From: Apoderus coryli
Taxonomy: Eukaryota > Arthropoda > Insecta > Coleoptera > Attelabidae
DNA length: 64,000 nt
Reading direction: 5' to 3'
Assembly (NCBI GenBank): GCA_911728435.2
Contig: OU452203.1
Location: 17,629,651 to 17,693,650, forward strand
The first letter of the stretch is position 1, and each line of letters opens with the position of its first letter. Shown piece by piece: positions 48,825 to 62,062 of the stretch. Both the position numbers and the translations under genes were made by a program. The notes under the pieces were generated by a model. It saw only the letters and a list, made by a program, of their open reading frames with translations, did no database searches and was not told where the DNA came from.

Positions 48825-50375
48825 AGAAAATACAATAATTATGTTGTGCTTTTGGGAATACTCAGTATAGAGACAATTGTTTAGAAAATGTCAGTGATTA
48901 TTCAAGTTTAAACCTTGAAATCACAAAATTGTATCGTATATTGATACTTAAATAAATATACATTTTATGTTACTATATACTACCTAAATCAAATTTACCA
49001 AAATAATCCAATATTTCTAGAAACTTGCTTATATTTCTTCTGTTAGTTAAAAAATAAACCGTAAAGTATGATCTTAGGATGTTTATAGGTGTATAGCCAC
49101 AATTGAGAGTATCGAATTTTCGCCAAATTCTTTATATCCGGCAGTTCATACAAAACATCAACCAAATAAATATGCTACCTAAGTTAAATCACATTGAAAT
49201 ACACTTTGGTTTAAATCGTTTGGAGTTAGAACGTTATTGAAGTACATTTTTGTTGTAGCGAAATTATTTTGCTAACTTTATAGCTTTAGATTTTGAAAGA
49301 TGATTTCAAAAATAACGAAACTTTACCTGTATATCTCTAAATTAAAAGCAAAATGTTATACAATTAATTCTCTGTTGGATTGAATTAATTTCAACAGTTC
49401 ACATTTTAAATTCAAATTATTGATGGCTAAAATTGTTTTTTGTTGTTTTGTTAAAAAAATAAAAATTGGCATTGATATTGTAGACAAAAAGAAAAAATAA
49501 TTTTTTCAATGTAAATGGATCAATTTTTTTTATATCAATTTTCCATCTTGATAAATATAGAGGTACTTTATTCTTGAGTAAAATTTATATTTACCTCGTA
49601 TACAACTCAAAAAAATTAATATCTGATGATTGTATTTAAGATTTTAGAACTTTTTATGAAGAATAACTTGTTTTCATAAAATTAATAGTAAGAAAGTTTT
49701 CCATATGGTTCCAACTTAGTAAAACATATTGTATATCCGATATTAAAATCATGTACAGAATAATCCCTTTAAATATTGGCATTCAATTAGAAAACACCCT
49801 ATACAGTAAAGAGTAAAGACGCCTTTTCCAACGCCACGCACTGCGCGTCCTTTGTACCTACAGATAAAGCCACTTTGCAAAACAAGGAAAAAAACACCGA
49901 ACAGTGGCTGTACTTTTCTGTATTATCCCGTTTTCTACGTAACTATCTTTCCACACATCATGTCATTTGTTGTATATACCTATAGTATACCGGCGCAGGA
50001 TGCCCTTTGGCATTTGCAAAATGAAAAATTCAAACTATCTATCTCTGATGCCAAAAGAAACACACACGTCTTTCAACACTGACAACCCCTTGTGAGAAAA
50101 CGTTAAATTTCCGTACCTATATGATATTATACAAAAAGAAAAGTAGATTGCCAAAGGGAGTTTTCCTTATATATATAATACTATACAGTATTATCTGTAT
50201 AGACTGTAACAAAAAGCCATGCAGGTAAAGGGCTAAAAGGACCAGTGCGTAGGTTTAGTTTTTTTTTTAAAGGAACAGCACATAAATAATGTAGAGTCTG
50301 GATTTGATGCTATACGTGAATATAAAATCATCACATTTCACCTTCACCTTACATATTTGTGATTATACAAGTATA
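48825..50375. other. Intronic or intergenic; no feature
   Basis: AT-rich sequence between candidate multiplexin exons; no recognisable repeats apart from a weak acaccctata transposon-end motif near 49794. Confidence 0.4.
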
Positions 50376-50768
50376 CATCCTGTCCAAGATAAGAATGGGA
50401 TGGGATGGAATCTTAAAAACCATAGGAGTTACAATGTTGGTTAGATTAGAGAAAAGTTGTACAATTTAAACAACTTTTAAATGGTGTTTTAAAAAGTAAA
50501 GTAAGTAACTTTAGCCGTTTCCGAGAATTTTTTAAAAAACTATGTTTTGCGATTTTAGTTTTTATTTATTTCTGACATTATTTTTAGAGATATAAAAAAA
50601 CAAAAAGCATTTCCTCATTGTCACTTTTTGTAGTTTTTTAACTTTAGTAGTAGTTAGTTTAATTTTGAAAACACCATTTAAATTTTACAACTTTTCTCTT
50701 AACCGATATTGTAACTCCTACCGTTTCCAAGATTCCAATGCTATCCCATTCTTTTCGGGGACACAGTG
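50376..50768. mobile_element. MITE with long inverted arms
   Basis: About 393 bp flanked by TA. Inverted arms of about 115 bp are recognisable: gaatgggat..ggaatctt..taggagttacaat.t.ggtta..gagaaaagttgta..atttaa on both sides. The centre is AT-rich. No coding capacity. Confidence 0.85.
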
Positions 50769-51804
50769 TATAAGCTTACTATTCAGGTTTGTAGATTTTT
50801 ATCTTAAAAAATTATATTCTATAGGCTGCTAAGTCCTGCTACAAAAACCCGAGTCACCCTGTAATTCTCACTTTGTGATAGATATTTTTGGTAGAGTATA
50901 CTTTGACATTTTTCCGTGAATTCTATTCAGAAACCCCACTCGATCAAATTTCTTTAGAAAATACTAAAGCAATTTGTTCTCGTCATATTTCAGAATAAAA
51001 TTGACACAAACATTTCAAAGTATACTTAACAAAATATCCATCATTTGTGATTTAACTAAAGATTATACAGCCGTTTATTCCAAAACGAAGCTACTTTCTA
51101 CAGGTTGTATTAATAATTAACTGCATTATTAAAATAAACCCAACCCTCTGTCAAAATGAATGGCTTTTGATAAGAAATTGACAATATTTTAGATTTAGAT
51201 TTCGACATGAATGCCAATATATAACGTCCGACTCAGGTTATCTAAAAAGTCTTCAATAAACTAATCATAATAAAGGAAAATAGAGGAAAGGTCCAGTGGT
51301 ATTTCCCGGAAAATGACTAGGCTGACGGATGTCGAAATATATTTAAATTCTTCAATTTTTTAATGCCCTGGGCCCGTCTGATCTAGTGATAACACTACAG
51401 CCTACTGGCTTCTTGTACTTTATTTGCATTCTTGTACGCGGCTACACTAGGTACTGCAAGGGTGTGTTCTAGTCCCGATGTTTCTTTGATAGGTCAGCTT
51501 TCCTATTTTCATCAATACCTTGGTGTCCCTGTACCCGGAATAGTCTGACACTATTCTGTTCCGACGCATTTCCACAGCAGTTTGCATCAGCAAGATTTCT
51601 TTTGATTTATTTTTTAATTATAAATTTAGACCTTTTATATGGAAACACTTTATTCTGTGACTTTCACAACTCTGACCTAAATAATAAAATACTTTATTCC
51701 TATTGAAACTACGAGATAACCAAGTAAGGAATTTAATTGGTTACAATTAAATAATAGAAATTGAACAACTGTCAATCAATATATAATTAATGAATTTGGT
51801 GTAA

Positions 51805-51889
51805 TCAATACTTGTGCATATCCTCAAAATAATCGACAAACTGACACGCTTTGCTGTTATTCAAGGACCTTATTAGGCTTATACCACTC
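51805..51889 (-). CDS. Mp: Candidate alternative last exon of multiplexin (proximal)
   Basis: Acceptor tttttag is followed by g that completes Arg, then 27 codons (SGISLIRSLNNSKACQFVDY, then FEDMHKY) and TGA. It joins in phase to the donor at 51986. It lies 97 bp downstream of the endostatin exon. If that donor is not used, the endostatin exon instead reads on one codon to a TAA at 51983-51985. Confidence 0.5.
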
Positions 51890-54800
51890 CTAAAAATGGA
51901 CGTTAGAAGTCAACTATAATAATTATAACCGTTCATGTAAATGTCGCAGCACCTACAATGATTATTTTTATAATTGATTTAGTTACCTGTTACTATAATT
52001 ATTTGTTCCTCGTTTTCTTCGTTGCGTTAAAATCTCGCTGGTCGCTTCAATACATAACAAAACCAGCTGCTTTTCGCACGTGAACGGTGTTTGCTCCAAC
52101 AATCTTGGTCCTTTCAAATTACTCGCTAATCCGATTTTATCTTTTGACGATGAATGCCATGCGTCGCATGAAATGTCTAGAGCGCGTTCCCCATTTGGTA
52201 AGGCGCCATGCCAAGTCGCTTTTATTGGCCAGTTAGGATCTGTCAGAACGTTCTTACCTAAAATTACAACCACAGTACGTTGTTAAAATCAAAATTAAAT
52301 TCTTTGAACCATAAAGAAACCTTTACTTACCACTAAACGAGTATATCCGAGGAGGCTGTGGAAACGGTGCGCCGTCGCCATTAAACATATCCGCCCATGA
52401 ATTGAAGATGATCTCACCCTTAATGTTTGAAACAGGTAGCTTTCTATCAGCTAAACGTACGATTGAGTCCACATTCTGGACTCGGGATGATAGGAATGCT
52501 CTAAACGTTCCTCGGAGGCCTGCTCGTCGTGCTTCTCGATAGCATGCATAGTCAGCTCCGCGTACTCCATGAATGTCACCAGTATAGGGTTCGTTCAAAG
52601 CAGCCATTTTTAACTAAAAAATATTTCACAATACTTAAAGATTATTTAAAAGAAAAACGGCTTTAATAGTTTACACAAAATCAGAGATTGTTGAACATGT
52701 TATTTTGCACATACAGGGTGTCCCAGAATATGTGGACAATCTCTCGGATTGGGGTAGGTTGGAAAAAAGAAGGTTATAAGTTCACATAAAGTTTTGTTGA
52801 ATCGGCCTTCGCTGCAAAGTTATGAGACCTTAAAGACTAGACCTGACATAAAGTTTTTTAATGATAACTTTTGAACCACCTGCCTACATATTCTGGGACA
52901 CCCTGTATATATGCGGCGGTCCCTTATGGTCAATTTTTTTATATTCAAGATTTGAAATAAAATATTTTTAGAAAATTTTTGAATGAGTCTTTGTTTTTTT
53001 AAATAAATTTCAACCCTTGTAAGAAACTCATGTAAACAATTAGTCACTGAAGATGGAATAATAGTCATTCCAAAATATGTCTGGCGTTTTGTAGGTAATT
53101 CGCTGAAAATATACAGTGTTTTCATTTAAAACCTGTCACCCAGAATAACTCGATTTTCGGTAAAAACACATCGATTTTGTTTTTGAAGACGAAGAATTAA
53201 AAGAGGAATTCTACTCGCAGTTTGATAGAGACAGACATCAGAACATCGAGAGTTTCTCTTACCTCGTCAGCTAGGGAATGCTGATGATGATGACTCTGTT
53301 TTAAAGTGAAAACATTGTATAAAATTCGAAATTTCTATAAAGACTTATTTTATATCAAATGTTTATTGCTGCTTACCATTTTTGGTAGCCATTCCTGCAA
53401 AATAAAAATAATTGGTATGAATGATAGAGTACATAATTTGTGTAAATCTAATTTATTTATTTCTATTTTTATTAAAACACTCTGTATATTATTTCTAGTT
53501 AGATTAAGATACGTCTCTTTGATAACTATAACGGTTTAGAAAAAATACGTAGAAAAGTTATAACTCGGTTTATATCTATGAAAAACACGACACAATTTAT
53601 AATTATTTTTTGCATGGAATAGCTTTTCGAGGTTGGTCAAGATTTTTTTATCAACTAGAAGTCATGTTTATCGAAAAGGTACAAGAATCATTATTAGATT
53701 GAAGTGTAGAATCTTCAGTTAAACAAAAACAATCAGTAACGAATTTTTTAACACATTGGCGAAAATGGCTGCATATGCCGACAATCCATATGTATGAAGA
53801 CGTTATCAACTTGATTCTAGATGTCATGTCTGCAATTGCAGTCGTTATTTGCATTGAACTATCTATTCATCTGACTGTTGTGTCCCACTAAGTTTACTGA
53901 CTGAGCAAAGAATCGTCCTTGGAAAGCGAGTTGCTGGCTGCGGCACGACCACCCAAAACTCCACGAATGTGTTAAGATATTTAATATTTATAATAGAGAA
54001 GATCAGGCTACTACATAGGTAGGTGTACAGGAATATCAGACTAATTGTCCGCTTTAACAATTTTCTCAAGGATCGTTGAAATATTTGTTTATTGCAATAT
54101 TAAAAAGTTGACACTGTTTATGTGAAACTCTATATAGTGAAAAAGTCTACAGTGCAATTTTTGCAAGACCTAGAATATTTTAATGAAATTTAATGTAAAA
54201 AGTCCTGCATATAGTGAATCTTTAAAATTAGTAGGTCGACATTTTGGTCTTTCTTCTTTATAATATAGAGGTTCGACTTTATTTTATTATTTTGTTTATT
54301 TTTGTATATACCACTTTAAATTAACTGAAAGTTCCGAAATTAAAACGCATCAGCAGTCTTTCTCTGCTGCAGCGTATATCAACACATTTCTTTCTTTTTG
54401 TTGAACCATGTTTACAAGTCTGCAAGAGGTTTCAAGCCAAATCTTACGCTCTTTGTTGTAATGATTTATGATAATATACAAGAAATCCCTTGCGGGATTT
54501 CCCAGTCGTTTTGTGGTAGTTTTATCTATGACAAAAGTCATTGAGGGTTATAAAATCAAAAAAAATAAAAAAATAATAAAAAAAAATATTAAAAAATAAA
54601 AAAAAATAAGAAAAATTAAAAAAAAAAAAAAATTAGACAAAAAAAAATCATTAATATTATATTAATAGTAAGAGTCTTCAAAGATAAATAGAAACATTTT
54701 TCAGTTACCCTGTAGACAACATCTAGGAGCTTATAGTTTCACTTTCAAAGCAATCTTGAATTGAGATACACAAAAATCAAAAAATTATTCAAAATATTAC

Positions 54801-57800
54801 TTTTTTGCCCTTAATTTTGTTAATGAAATACATTTTTGACTCACCCTGTATATAAATTTAAAGTGTACTATGCTAAAAATTTCTATTTTCAAAAAAATAA
54901 AAAGTCACCTATCGCTGATAAGGTTCTGCCGTGTCTAAAAGTCTTAAATAATAAATAACATTAATAACCATTTTTAGTTACCCCGTAGATAACCTCTAGG
55001 AGCTTCTAGTTTAACTTTCAAACAAATCTTGAATTGAAATCTAAAGAAATCAAAAAATTATTCAAAATATTATATTATTATTTATCATACTCAATAAAGA
55101 AAAAAATTGTCAAAAACCTCATTCCACTTGATAGTCTCGGAAAATTATTTATCATAGGTATATTTTCTATGTCCTGTAATCTTAATTCGAAACCGTTTTA
55201 CATAAAGCTAAGCTCCTGTTTATTTTTGTAGAAATAACATAATATTTACCATAATATCGTTTAGACGATGGGCAAATAATAGCATCTTTAAACATTGGAA
55301 TATTACTTCCGACAATTCCAAATAAGCAATATTTCATTGTCAAAACGTACCAAAAGGCGTAACTGAAAATATTCCCGTTTTATTCTTTTAGCAAATGATA
55401 CAAGTCGGATTTAAATTTGCATTTTTATAGATTTTCATTTCATATCGTAAAACCTAAGTACGTGCAGAATGTACAAATGCATATTTGCATTATGATGGGT
55501 TTGTCTGTTTACCAATGGTGTGGTGACAAAATTCTATTTTTTTTCTAATGAATTTTGTTGAAAAGATGTCACCACGCTCCTTTTCAAGTATGGACTACTT
55601 CCGTAAATTTCCAAACGCTAGTTGCGCTATATTTCTTTTTGTACGACTTGATATTTTGCATTGTTTACAAAATCTGTCCGAATAATCTCCAAATAGTGGA
55701 CTTTTTCGTGGTCTTTATTTGTAAATAGTAAACGATCGGTGAATGTGGGTATGTTTGAATGGTAACTTTTACTATAATAAATGATTCATGATCTTCAATA
55801 TCATTAAGAGATATATTATATAGTAATCTTCTATGTAATTTCTCACTCTCATTTATCATGCAAAGTCCTGCCCCAACACTCGTCATTTTGTATAAATTTT
55901 AATTTTACCTTGTTCACGTTTGTACCTAAGTGTGTTTGTGAGTATAGAAAATTTATGAATGGTTGGAAAATTAAATATTCGCTAGCGGGAAATTCTTTTT
56001 AACGTCTGCATATAGATATATCTATAGAATCTGCCCTGACTTAGGGTATGCGAGAGGCAAGAGTTTTTCAAACTGGCACGTATGGAGAATTTGTCTCTTA
56101 CAAAGACGAATCTGCAAGTAGGTACATTCAATTTTATTTGCTCTTTTTCTATCTGCGGGATAGACGGTTTGAATAGAATTTACAATTACATCCTTTTTCA
56201 ACACCTTTCATATATTATGCTTTTACTTACAACATACTCAGCACGTAAAACATATAATATTTAGTATGGATGTTTGATAAAACAGTTTGTTCTATGTAGT
56301 CGCATTGAGATTAAGAGGAAAATATGGACAACATGTCTCTTTAGAACGTATTTCGGGAGACCTCTAAATTTTTTGTGGTTAAATTGCTTCAATTCAGGTA
56401 GAACTCACTAATAGTTGCTCGGCTCATTCAGAATTCGCTCTTTTATCCACTTCAGTTACCATTTGTTAATAGTTAAGATCTTTTCTGCAACCAAGCACGT
56501 AGCTAGGAAGGTTCAGGGGTTCCGGAAGCCTCCAGAAATTAAAAAAAAATCAGCCAGCAAAAGTATGCAAAATCGTTTACAGTTTGCAGGACATTTCTTT
56601 AGCAATAAGGGTAGTTTCTTCAATGGCGTCGACATTTTTAGCTGCGACAGAAAAACGCGAATTTATAGGAGTGTGGGAAAAGCTGTTAAGTTTAAGTCTA
56701 CTACTGTCCAAATTCGTGACTGATCATTCGGTGTTTAAAGAAATATTATTTTCTGCATCTAACCTATTCAAAAAACTTTTTTAAACTGAAATTAATATCC
56801 CTAGAATCGCCTGTAGGCAAATTCAAAGAGCAAATTTTGACAATGCATGGACATTCATGTGTTCAGTTACATTCTTTCCTAAAAAAAATTACTTTCAAAA
56901 AGTAGTCCACACCACAAGTTACTCCGAAGTAACTAAATAAAAGATTTAGTTCACACAAACTCAATGTCCAAGTTGAAAAATATTGAAAAACTTTGGTTAA
57001 ACGACTTTTTATACTTTGAGCATTAAAGAATTATTAAAAGCCAAAAAAGCTGCAATCACACATTTCTTTTGAATCACCTTTTCATGTATCTGATTCGGCA
57101 TCTAAAATTACGCAATTCAAGACAATTATTTCATTAACAAAGAAAATTTAGGGAATAATAATTGATAGTAATTTTCTTTCATAATACTGGTACAATCCTC
57201 ATTTATTGTGACATTTTATGGACTTGAAATACATTTTTTTCGCCTACCTGGGACATCTCAGCAGGTCGCGGTATATGATTGATAAGATTGCTAGCCTCTA
57301 ATGGAGGACGTACATGTTGCGGACCGCTAGTCGTTGGGGGTAATGGCGTTGTAATTGACAATAGGGACCCCAACTGCAAAAAAAACATTGGAAAAATATG
57401 TGAATGTTCAAATTTTCTATACTTTCCTAAAAAAACTTTACTATACTTTAATATAAATTAAAGAGTCGAACAAAGTTCAACTTACAGCGATATATTGCCA
57501 GCCGCTATTTACACGAACCAGAAGAGCTTCTTCTTCGATTATGTAGGCAAGTGTTCCTACAGGACTCTCGGAAGACATCCGTGTCATGGCATTCCTATCC
57601 TGGAAAGTTACAGCACCTGGTACAATGGATGTTGATTCTTGATTTTGGTTCATTACTGGTGGACTAGTAGTGGACCGACCTTTAAATGAATAAATTGTTG
57701 ATATAATGCTCTAATATTTTGCATATAGTATGTTAGTACAAAGACTTTTTAAGTCAATTGTAAAAAGTGCAAACTATTTAAATTATCTTCACAGTGGTTG

Positions 57801-60800
57801 CAATTTATTTTGGGTCAATTGAATTTTTACCGATTGTATTCAACCATGTAGAATATCTAGAAAATCGCACCCTATATGTGTACCAACTTTGCTATTTGAA
57901 TAAAGTTTATCAGATGGTGAGTAGGTCGCCATCATGCGGAGCTAACCGGCCATTATTACGATAAAACCACACAAAAGAGCAAAGCTTTTTATTCCTTTTG
58001 TACATTTTAAAGCTTTTAGCTTTTGTAAGGAAAGTTTTTCTTTTAAAAAAATTAAATATAATATGAAGCTTTGTAAACGAGACAATTTTAATAATACTAT
58101 GAAACTAGGATGTTTAAAGAGCTGTTATGTCTGACTGTTAAAGCTCAAATTTGCTTTGTTTTATAATTCTGGTTAATAAACTATATTGTTTCATATGCAT
58201 CGAGTCAGGATTCATTTCAAAATAATTTTACCAAACCAGCTTCCCTCCTGTTAACTATCTTAAATGTAAACCAATCAATTTTTCTTCTGTTTTTATTATG
58301 ACTATACCGACGCCATTCTACGACGACATATAGCTAGGCATAAATAGGAACCTATAGAAATGCTTTTGAGTGCAAATAATAAAATGACAGATGTGCATGG
58401 TAATGAATACATTTCACGACGAACGACAAGGTTTAGAGACAGGAATGACGACAACTACGGGATAATACACACATCAGATAATACTCTGAAAGCCGAATAA
58501 ACGCCGTTTCCCAAGCCACGTCAAACATTGGGATTGAGGATATAATTCAACCGGAGAGAGAGAAATTTTGAATGAGTGAAAACACGGAAAGCCATGTAGA
58601 ATGTTCCATCTCATTCAAACGTCCATGTATTAAGGTAATACCTATTTATCAAAACACCTTTATCTGAATAGATATTTTCTTTAAATTAATTAGACTCTTG
58701 TTGCATCACAGCCGCACTGCTAGGGATTATAGATATCGATTAATCTGAACCCAATGTTCTTTCATGAATTCATCAAGATTTGCCTCAAAAATGTTAACTG
58801 GTATCCATCGAACATCATTTTTCTAGGAAAGCGTTTCTTGTATATTAAACGAGAACACTTTTTATAACTAACTTTCATATTGGATCTATGATTGAAACAT
58901 TCCTATGCGTATAAAATAGTCCACCACAATGAAGATCACCATTTTCCAGAACCAAAATCCCAACTACTAACATATGGGCCTTGCATTTTATTTTGGCCGT
59001 TATCAAATTCTTCTGAAAGGAACTCATAAGTTTACTAGATTGCAAGACAATTTATTGTCATCAAACCGATTTGATCTGATTGATTTTGTTTAGATCAATA
59101 ATGCCTGACTCTACCCAAAACCAGCAGCTCATTCCCAATGACTCTATTTACTTTTAATTCGAAAATAGGAACACTTAGATCCATATCAGCACAGCTCTAA
59201 TTTGAATAAACGTCAATCCAATGGTACCTTTTTAAAAGCTTTATGAAACTCCAGGTTGTTCAACATCATTTTGTTTCCCCATGATCATTAGGTATGATAT
59301 TTGAAGTTTTGCTGCATTTTTCGAATATTAGTAATAGTATGACAGAGGAGCACTGAAATTATGACTTAATGCATCTGCAAAGGCAAACCGAAGGTATTTC
59401 ATTTGGATATTGAGTCGATCGTCAAAGCTATCGTTGCTTTCATCACATCTTCAGCTATACAAACTAACGGTCGGTGGCTAGATTTTGCTGGTGTGCAACA
59501 GTTTTTGAGATTCACTACTTGTTCGACAGTTTTTCTTTGATGATTATTAAACTAAATGATTTGAATAGACTGGACACTTTAACAAAATCAAGAATATAAA
59601 AAAAACCTTCAAACTAAAATATATCGACTATTATTGTGTCATAAAGCCATCGCAAAGACTTAATACTGTTGAATTACTTTTTACATAATGTACTTTAAGT
59701 TTTGTTGGATCTTGCCTGCTCACACTAGATGCCGCCAAAAACATCTTGTTGACTTAATACTGTGCTGGCAATGGCTTGATGGTAGATTTTAAGAGCTGGA
59801 CTGTCTGCTAGTGATTTATTTTGTTTAGTTGTTTCAATAAATCCTATTTAACACTACGATATTCACCGTACAACAGCAATAAAGCTAACACAAAGTACCT
59901 GTTTTAAGGTCGTTGAGTTCCCTTAGCGCCTTTAATTCCTCCAAACTTCCTTTTACACCTTTTAATTTAGCATGAAAACAGAATAATGAATACATGTACG
60001 TATAAAGTTAACTTAAAAATTAATATAACACTTTTACCTGGTCTCAAAGAGTATGCTGGTTCTCTATACACTGATACACCGGGTTCACCAGGTTCGCCTT
60101 TAGCACCTTGTATGGATAGACCTGGGGGTCCCGGTGGGCCTGGTACTGGAATGTAGCGTGTTATTTCTTCATCAGCTTTTGATGCAGGTGGACCTGGCGG
60201 TCCCGGTTTTCCCTCATCACCTTTGTCGCCTTTGATGCCCTAGTCAGAATAGATACACATGCTGTTTCTTAGGTAATCTAAAATATTCAAGGAGGCGATT
60301 CTTATCACAGTTTTTGGGACACAGTTTGCAGGAATTTGCCTCTAAACAAAAGTCTGCAAGTAAAGGTTATAATTTTTTATGCCAAAATTAACAGGAAATA
60401 AAAAAAATATATATATTTATTCCAGTGGCGTAAAAAATAGGGGGGAACATATTTAATGGCGTTTTTGAATTATGGTAAATTTTCGATTTTAAATTTGAAC
60501 CTTTACCCTGTATATAAATAATAATTAATGGTGTGCTGGAATTATTTATTACTATATGTAAATATTATTTTGTAATTTCATTTTACTTTTGTACATACCG
60601 ATCCAGATCCGGAATCCCCTTTCTCGCCTTTGGGTCCTTGTGGTCCAGTTGTACCAATTTGTCCTGGCCGGCCCTATATAGATATTTTTAGGTTTAGACT
60701 TCAATATCGCCGAATATGAAAAACCAAACTAGATATATACATTGTTGTGTATATAAATTTATATTATGCTATTATGCTTTGTTTTATAATGACTATACGT

Positions 60801-62062
60801 ACTAAGGGCATTAACAAAGGACTAATTATCCGTAAACTGAGACATAATATTAGTAAGCTTGTTAGATTATTGATTTCTGTAGGAAATAATTGTAGTTATA
60901 TACTATGATGTTACTGCATTACGGCGGTAATTTAGGTGTGTTGACAGATTAGAATGTATTTTTAATGAGTTCGAGAACCGATATTTCCTCAGGACGTTTA
61001 GAAAAGGGCAATTGGAAAAACTTTGCGTCTGAAAAACATCAGGTAATCCTTTGGCGTAGAGTAATATTGAATAATTCGTTTTACCGTTTCAACAGAACAC
61101 ACATGTCGCTAACACTGTAAAAAATATTGAATTTTGATTTCATATCTAAAATTAGAAAACTGCAGATTTCCTCAAATTTTGCTATTTTTTTTTGACAATT
61201 AAGATAAAACATTGGTGGGCAGTATTATATAGAGGGTGTCCCAGAATAACGTGTACATAGAGCTACTACAGATTGCTGAGATTGCAACTAAGATGATTAG
61301 GCACAATACGCACAAGGTGTGCAGAGGACCATCATACCTATATTTGTGCTGGCTTTATTGTGATGCTCAATATATAGAAAATGTTGCTTTTAATTAAATT
61401 TTAGCAAAAGAAAACTTTTTTCATTTACAAAGGTTAGCGGAGTTAAAAACTAATCTAAAATATGCAATGTTTTCAGTGGCGTATTCTTCTAACGTCCTTT
61501 ATACACCATTCGCAAGCCACTGATTAGTAAAAACCTCTAGCATAAAATTTCTCGAAAAAATATTGAATATCTTTTCATTAATAGTTAAAAAAATGTCTAA
61601 CTTTGAAGGTCATTTATTAGCCAACGAAGAGAGTTGGTACTAAGGCAAGTTTAGTTAAATCTACTTATTTAGATGTCAGCAAATTGTGATTGCTCCATGT
61701 CGAAGTTCTTCTGTGACATCCTGTATTAAACAATCACTTTAGAAAAAAAAAAACACTAAAACATGTTAATAAGAAGTTTTTCGTCATTTTAGTTTGCCAT
61801 ATTAGTCGAAATCATTCTAAATAGATACGAACCATTTTGGAAAATGCAAGTGAACTTACCTTTCCATTCTGTTAGGATAAGGTTGCACATGAAAAATGAG
61901 ATATACGGTTGTTATTTTAATTAAAAATTATGCAAACTATTTTTACATTCTTACCATCCATCCTGGTAAACCAATTTCACCGGGTTTTCCCGGGGGACCG
62001 GGCGGTCCTAGTGGTCCAGGTCTCCCTCTTCGACCTCTTTTACCCATATCTCCCTTTTCACC
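51805..62062 (-). CDS. Mp: Multiplexin (collagen XV/XVIII), 3' part
   Basis: Exons in transcript order: 62062-61955 and 60673-60599 (Gly-X-Y repeats), 60239-60038 (interrupted collagen, GIKGDKGDEGKPGPPGPP..), 59958-59899 (non-collagen EELKALRELN), 57679-57486 (trimerization domain, GTLAYIIEEEALLVRVNSGW), 57373-57248 (Pro-rich hinge), 52613-52331 and 52257-51987 (endostatin), then an alternative last exon. All junction phases fit, with Gly codons split G|GT at the collagen junctions. This is a basement-membrane proteoglycan-collagen. Endostatin is recognised by GVRGADYACYREARRAGLRG, TFRAFLSSRVQN, SIVRLADRKLP, and four cysteines (ADYAC, LDISC, PFTC, LLC). After CIEATSEILTQ comes RRKRG, a convertase-like site not present in vertebrate endostatin. 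Earlier exons lie beyond the window. Confidence 0.92.
52714..52905. mobile_element. MITE, 192 bp, cagggtgtcccagaata type
   Basis: The ends cagggtgtcccagaatatgt and acatattctgggacaccctg are perfectly inverted over 20 bp, flanked by TA. It lies in the multiplexin intron before endostatin. The same family is seen as a fragment at 26578-26653. Confidence 0.9.
53114..53317. mobile_element. MITE, 204 bp
   Basis: The ends cagtgttttcatttaaaac and gttttaaagtgaaaacattg are inverted with two differences, flanked by TA. A related fragment lies at 35448-35540. Confidence 0.8.
54480..54647. repeat. A-rich tract after a short hairpin
   Basis: A run of about 90 bases of A with scattered T (54557-54647) follows a hairpin gaaatccc/gggatttc (54483-54502). 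It could be the poly(A) tail of an inserted retrotranscript, but no source gene was recognised upstream. Confidence 0.5.
54693..55072. repeat. Two direct copies of a 107-bp repeat
   Basis: 54693-54799 and 54966-55072 share the order catttttcagttacccygta, gaycaacatctaggagctt, actttcaaa.caatcttgaatt and tcaaaaaattattcaaaata with about 15 percent differences, offset 273 bp. A caccctgtata transposon-end motif lies between them (54843). Confidence 0.8.
55073..57247. other. Multiplexin intron; no gene supported
   Basis: Open frames at 55665-55886 (-) and 56415-56784 (+) have no family I recognise. The latter is interrupted and looks like transposon debris. Confidence 0.4.
57680..59898. other. Multiplexin intron; no feature
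   Basis: I checked for Gly-X-Y coding (top-strand cct/ccc patterns) and found none. AT-rich non-repetitive sequence. Confidence 0.4.
61231..61726. mobile_element. Possible decayed MITE
   Basis: It starts agggtgtcccagaataacgt after tata and ends gtgacatcctgta, weakly inverted, in the multiplexin intron between 60673 and 61955. The termini resemble those at 52714-52905 but the interior does not. Confidence 0.35.

Noticed and set aside
53278..53300. CTGATGATGATGACTC
   Set aside because: Matches the first hammerhead box only; simple GAT repeat without GAAA nearby.
54350..54541. Minus-strand frame before the A-rich tract
   Set aside because: No recognisable family and no splice context; not enough to call a gene.
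55665..55886. Minus-strand 73-residue frame
   Set aside because: No homology recalled, inside a multiplexin intron on the same strand without matching splice phase.
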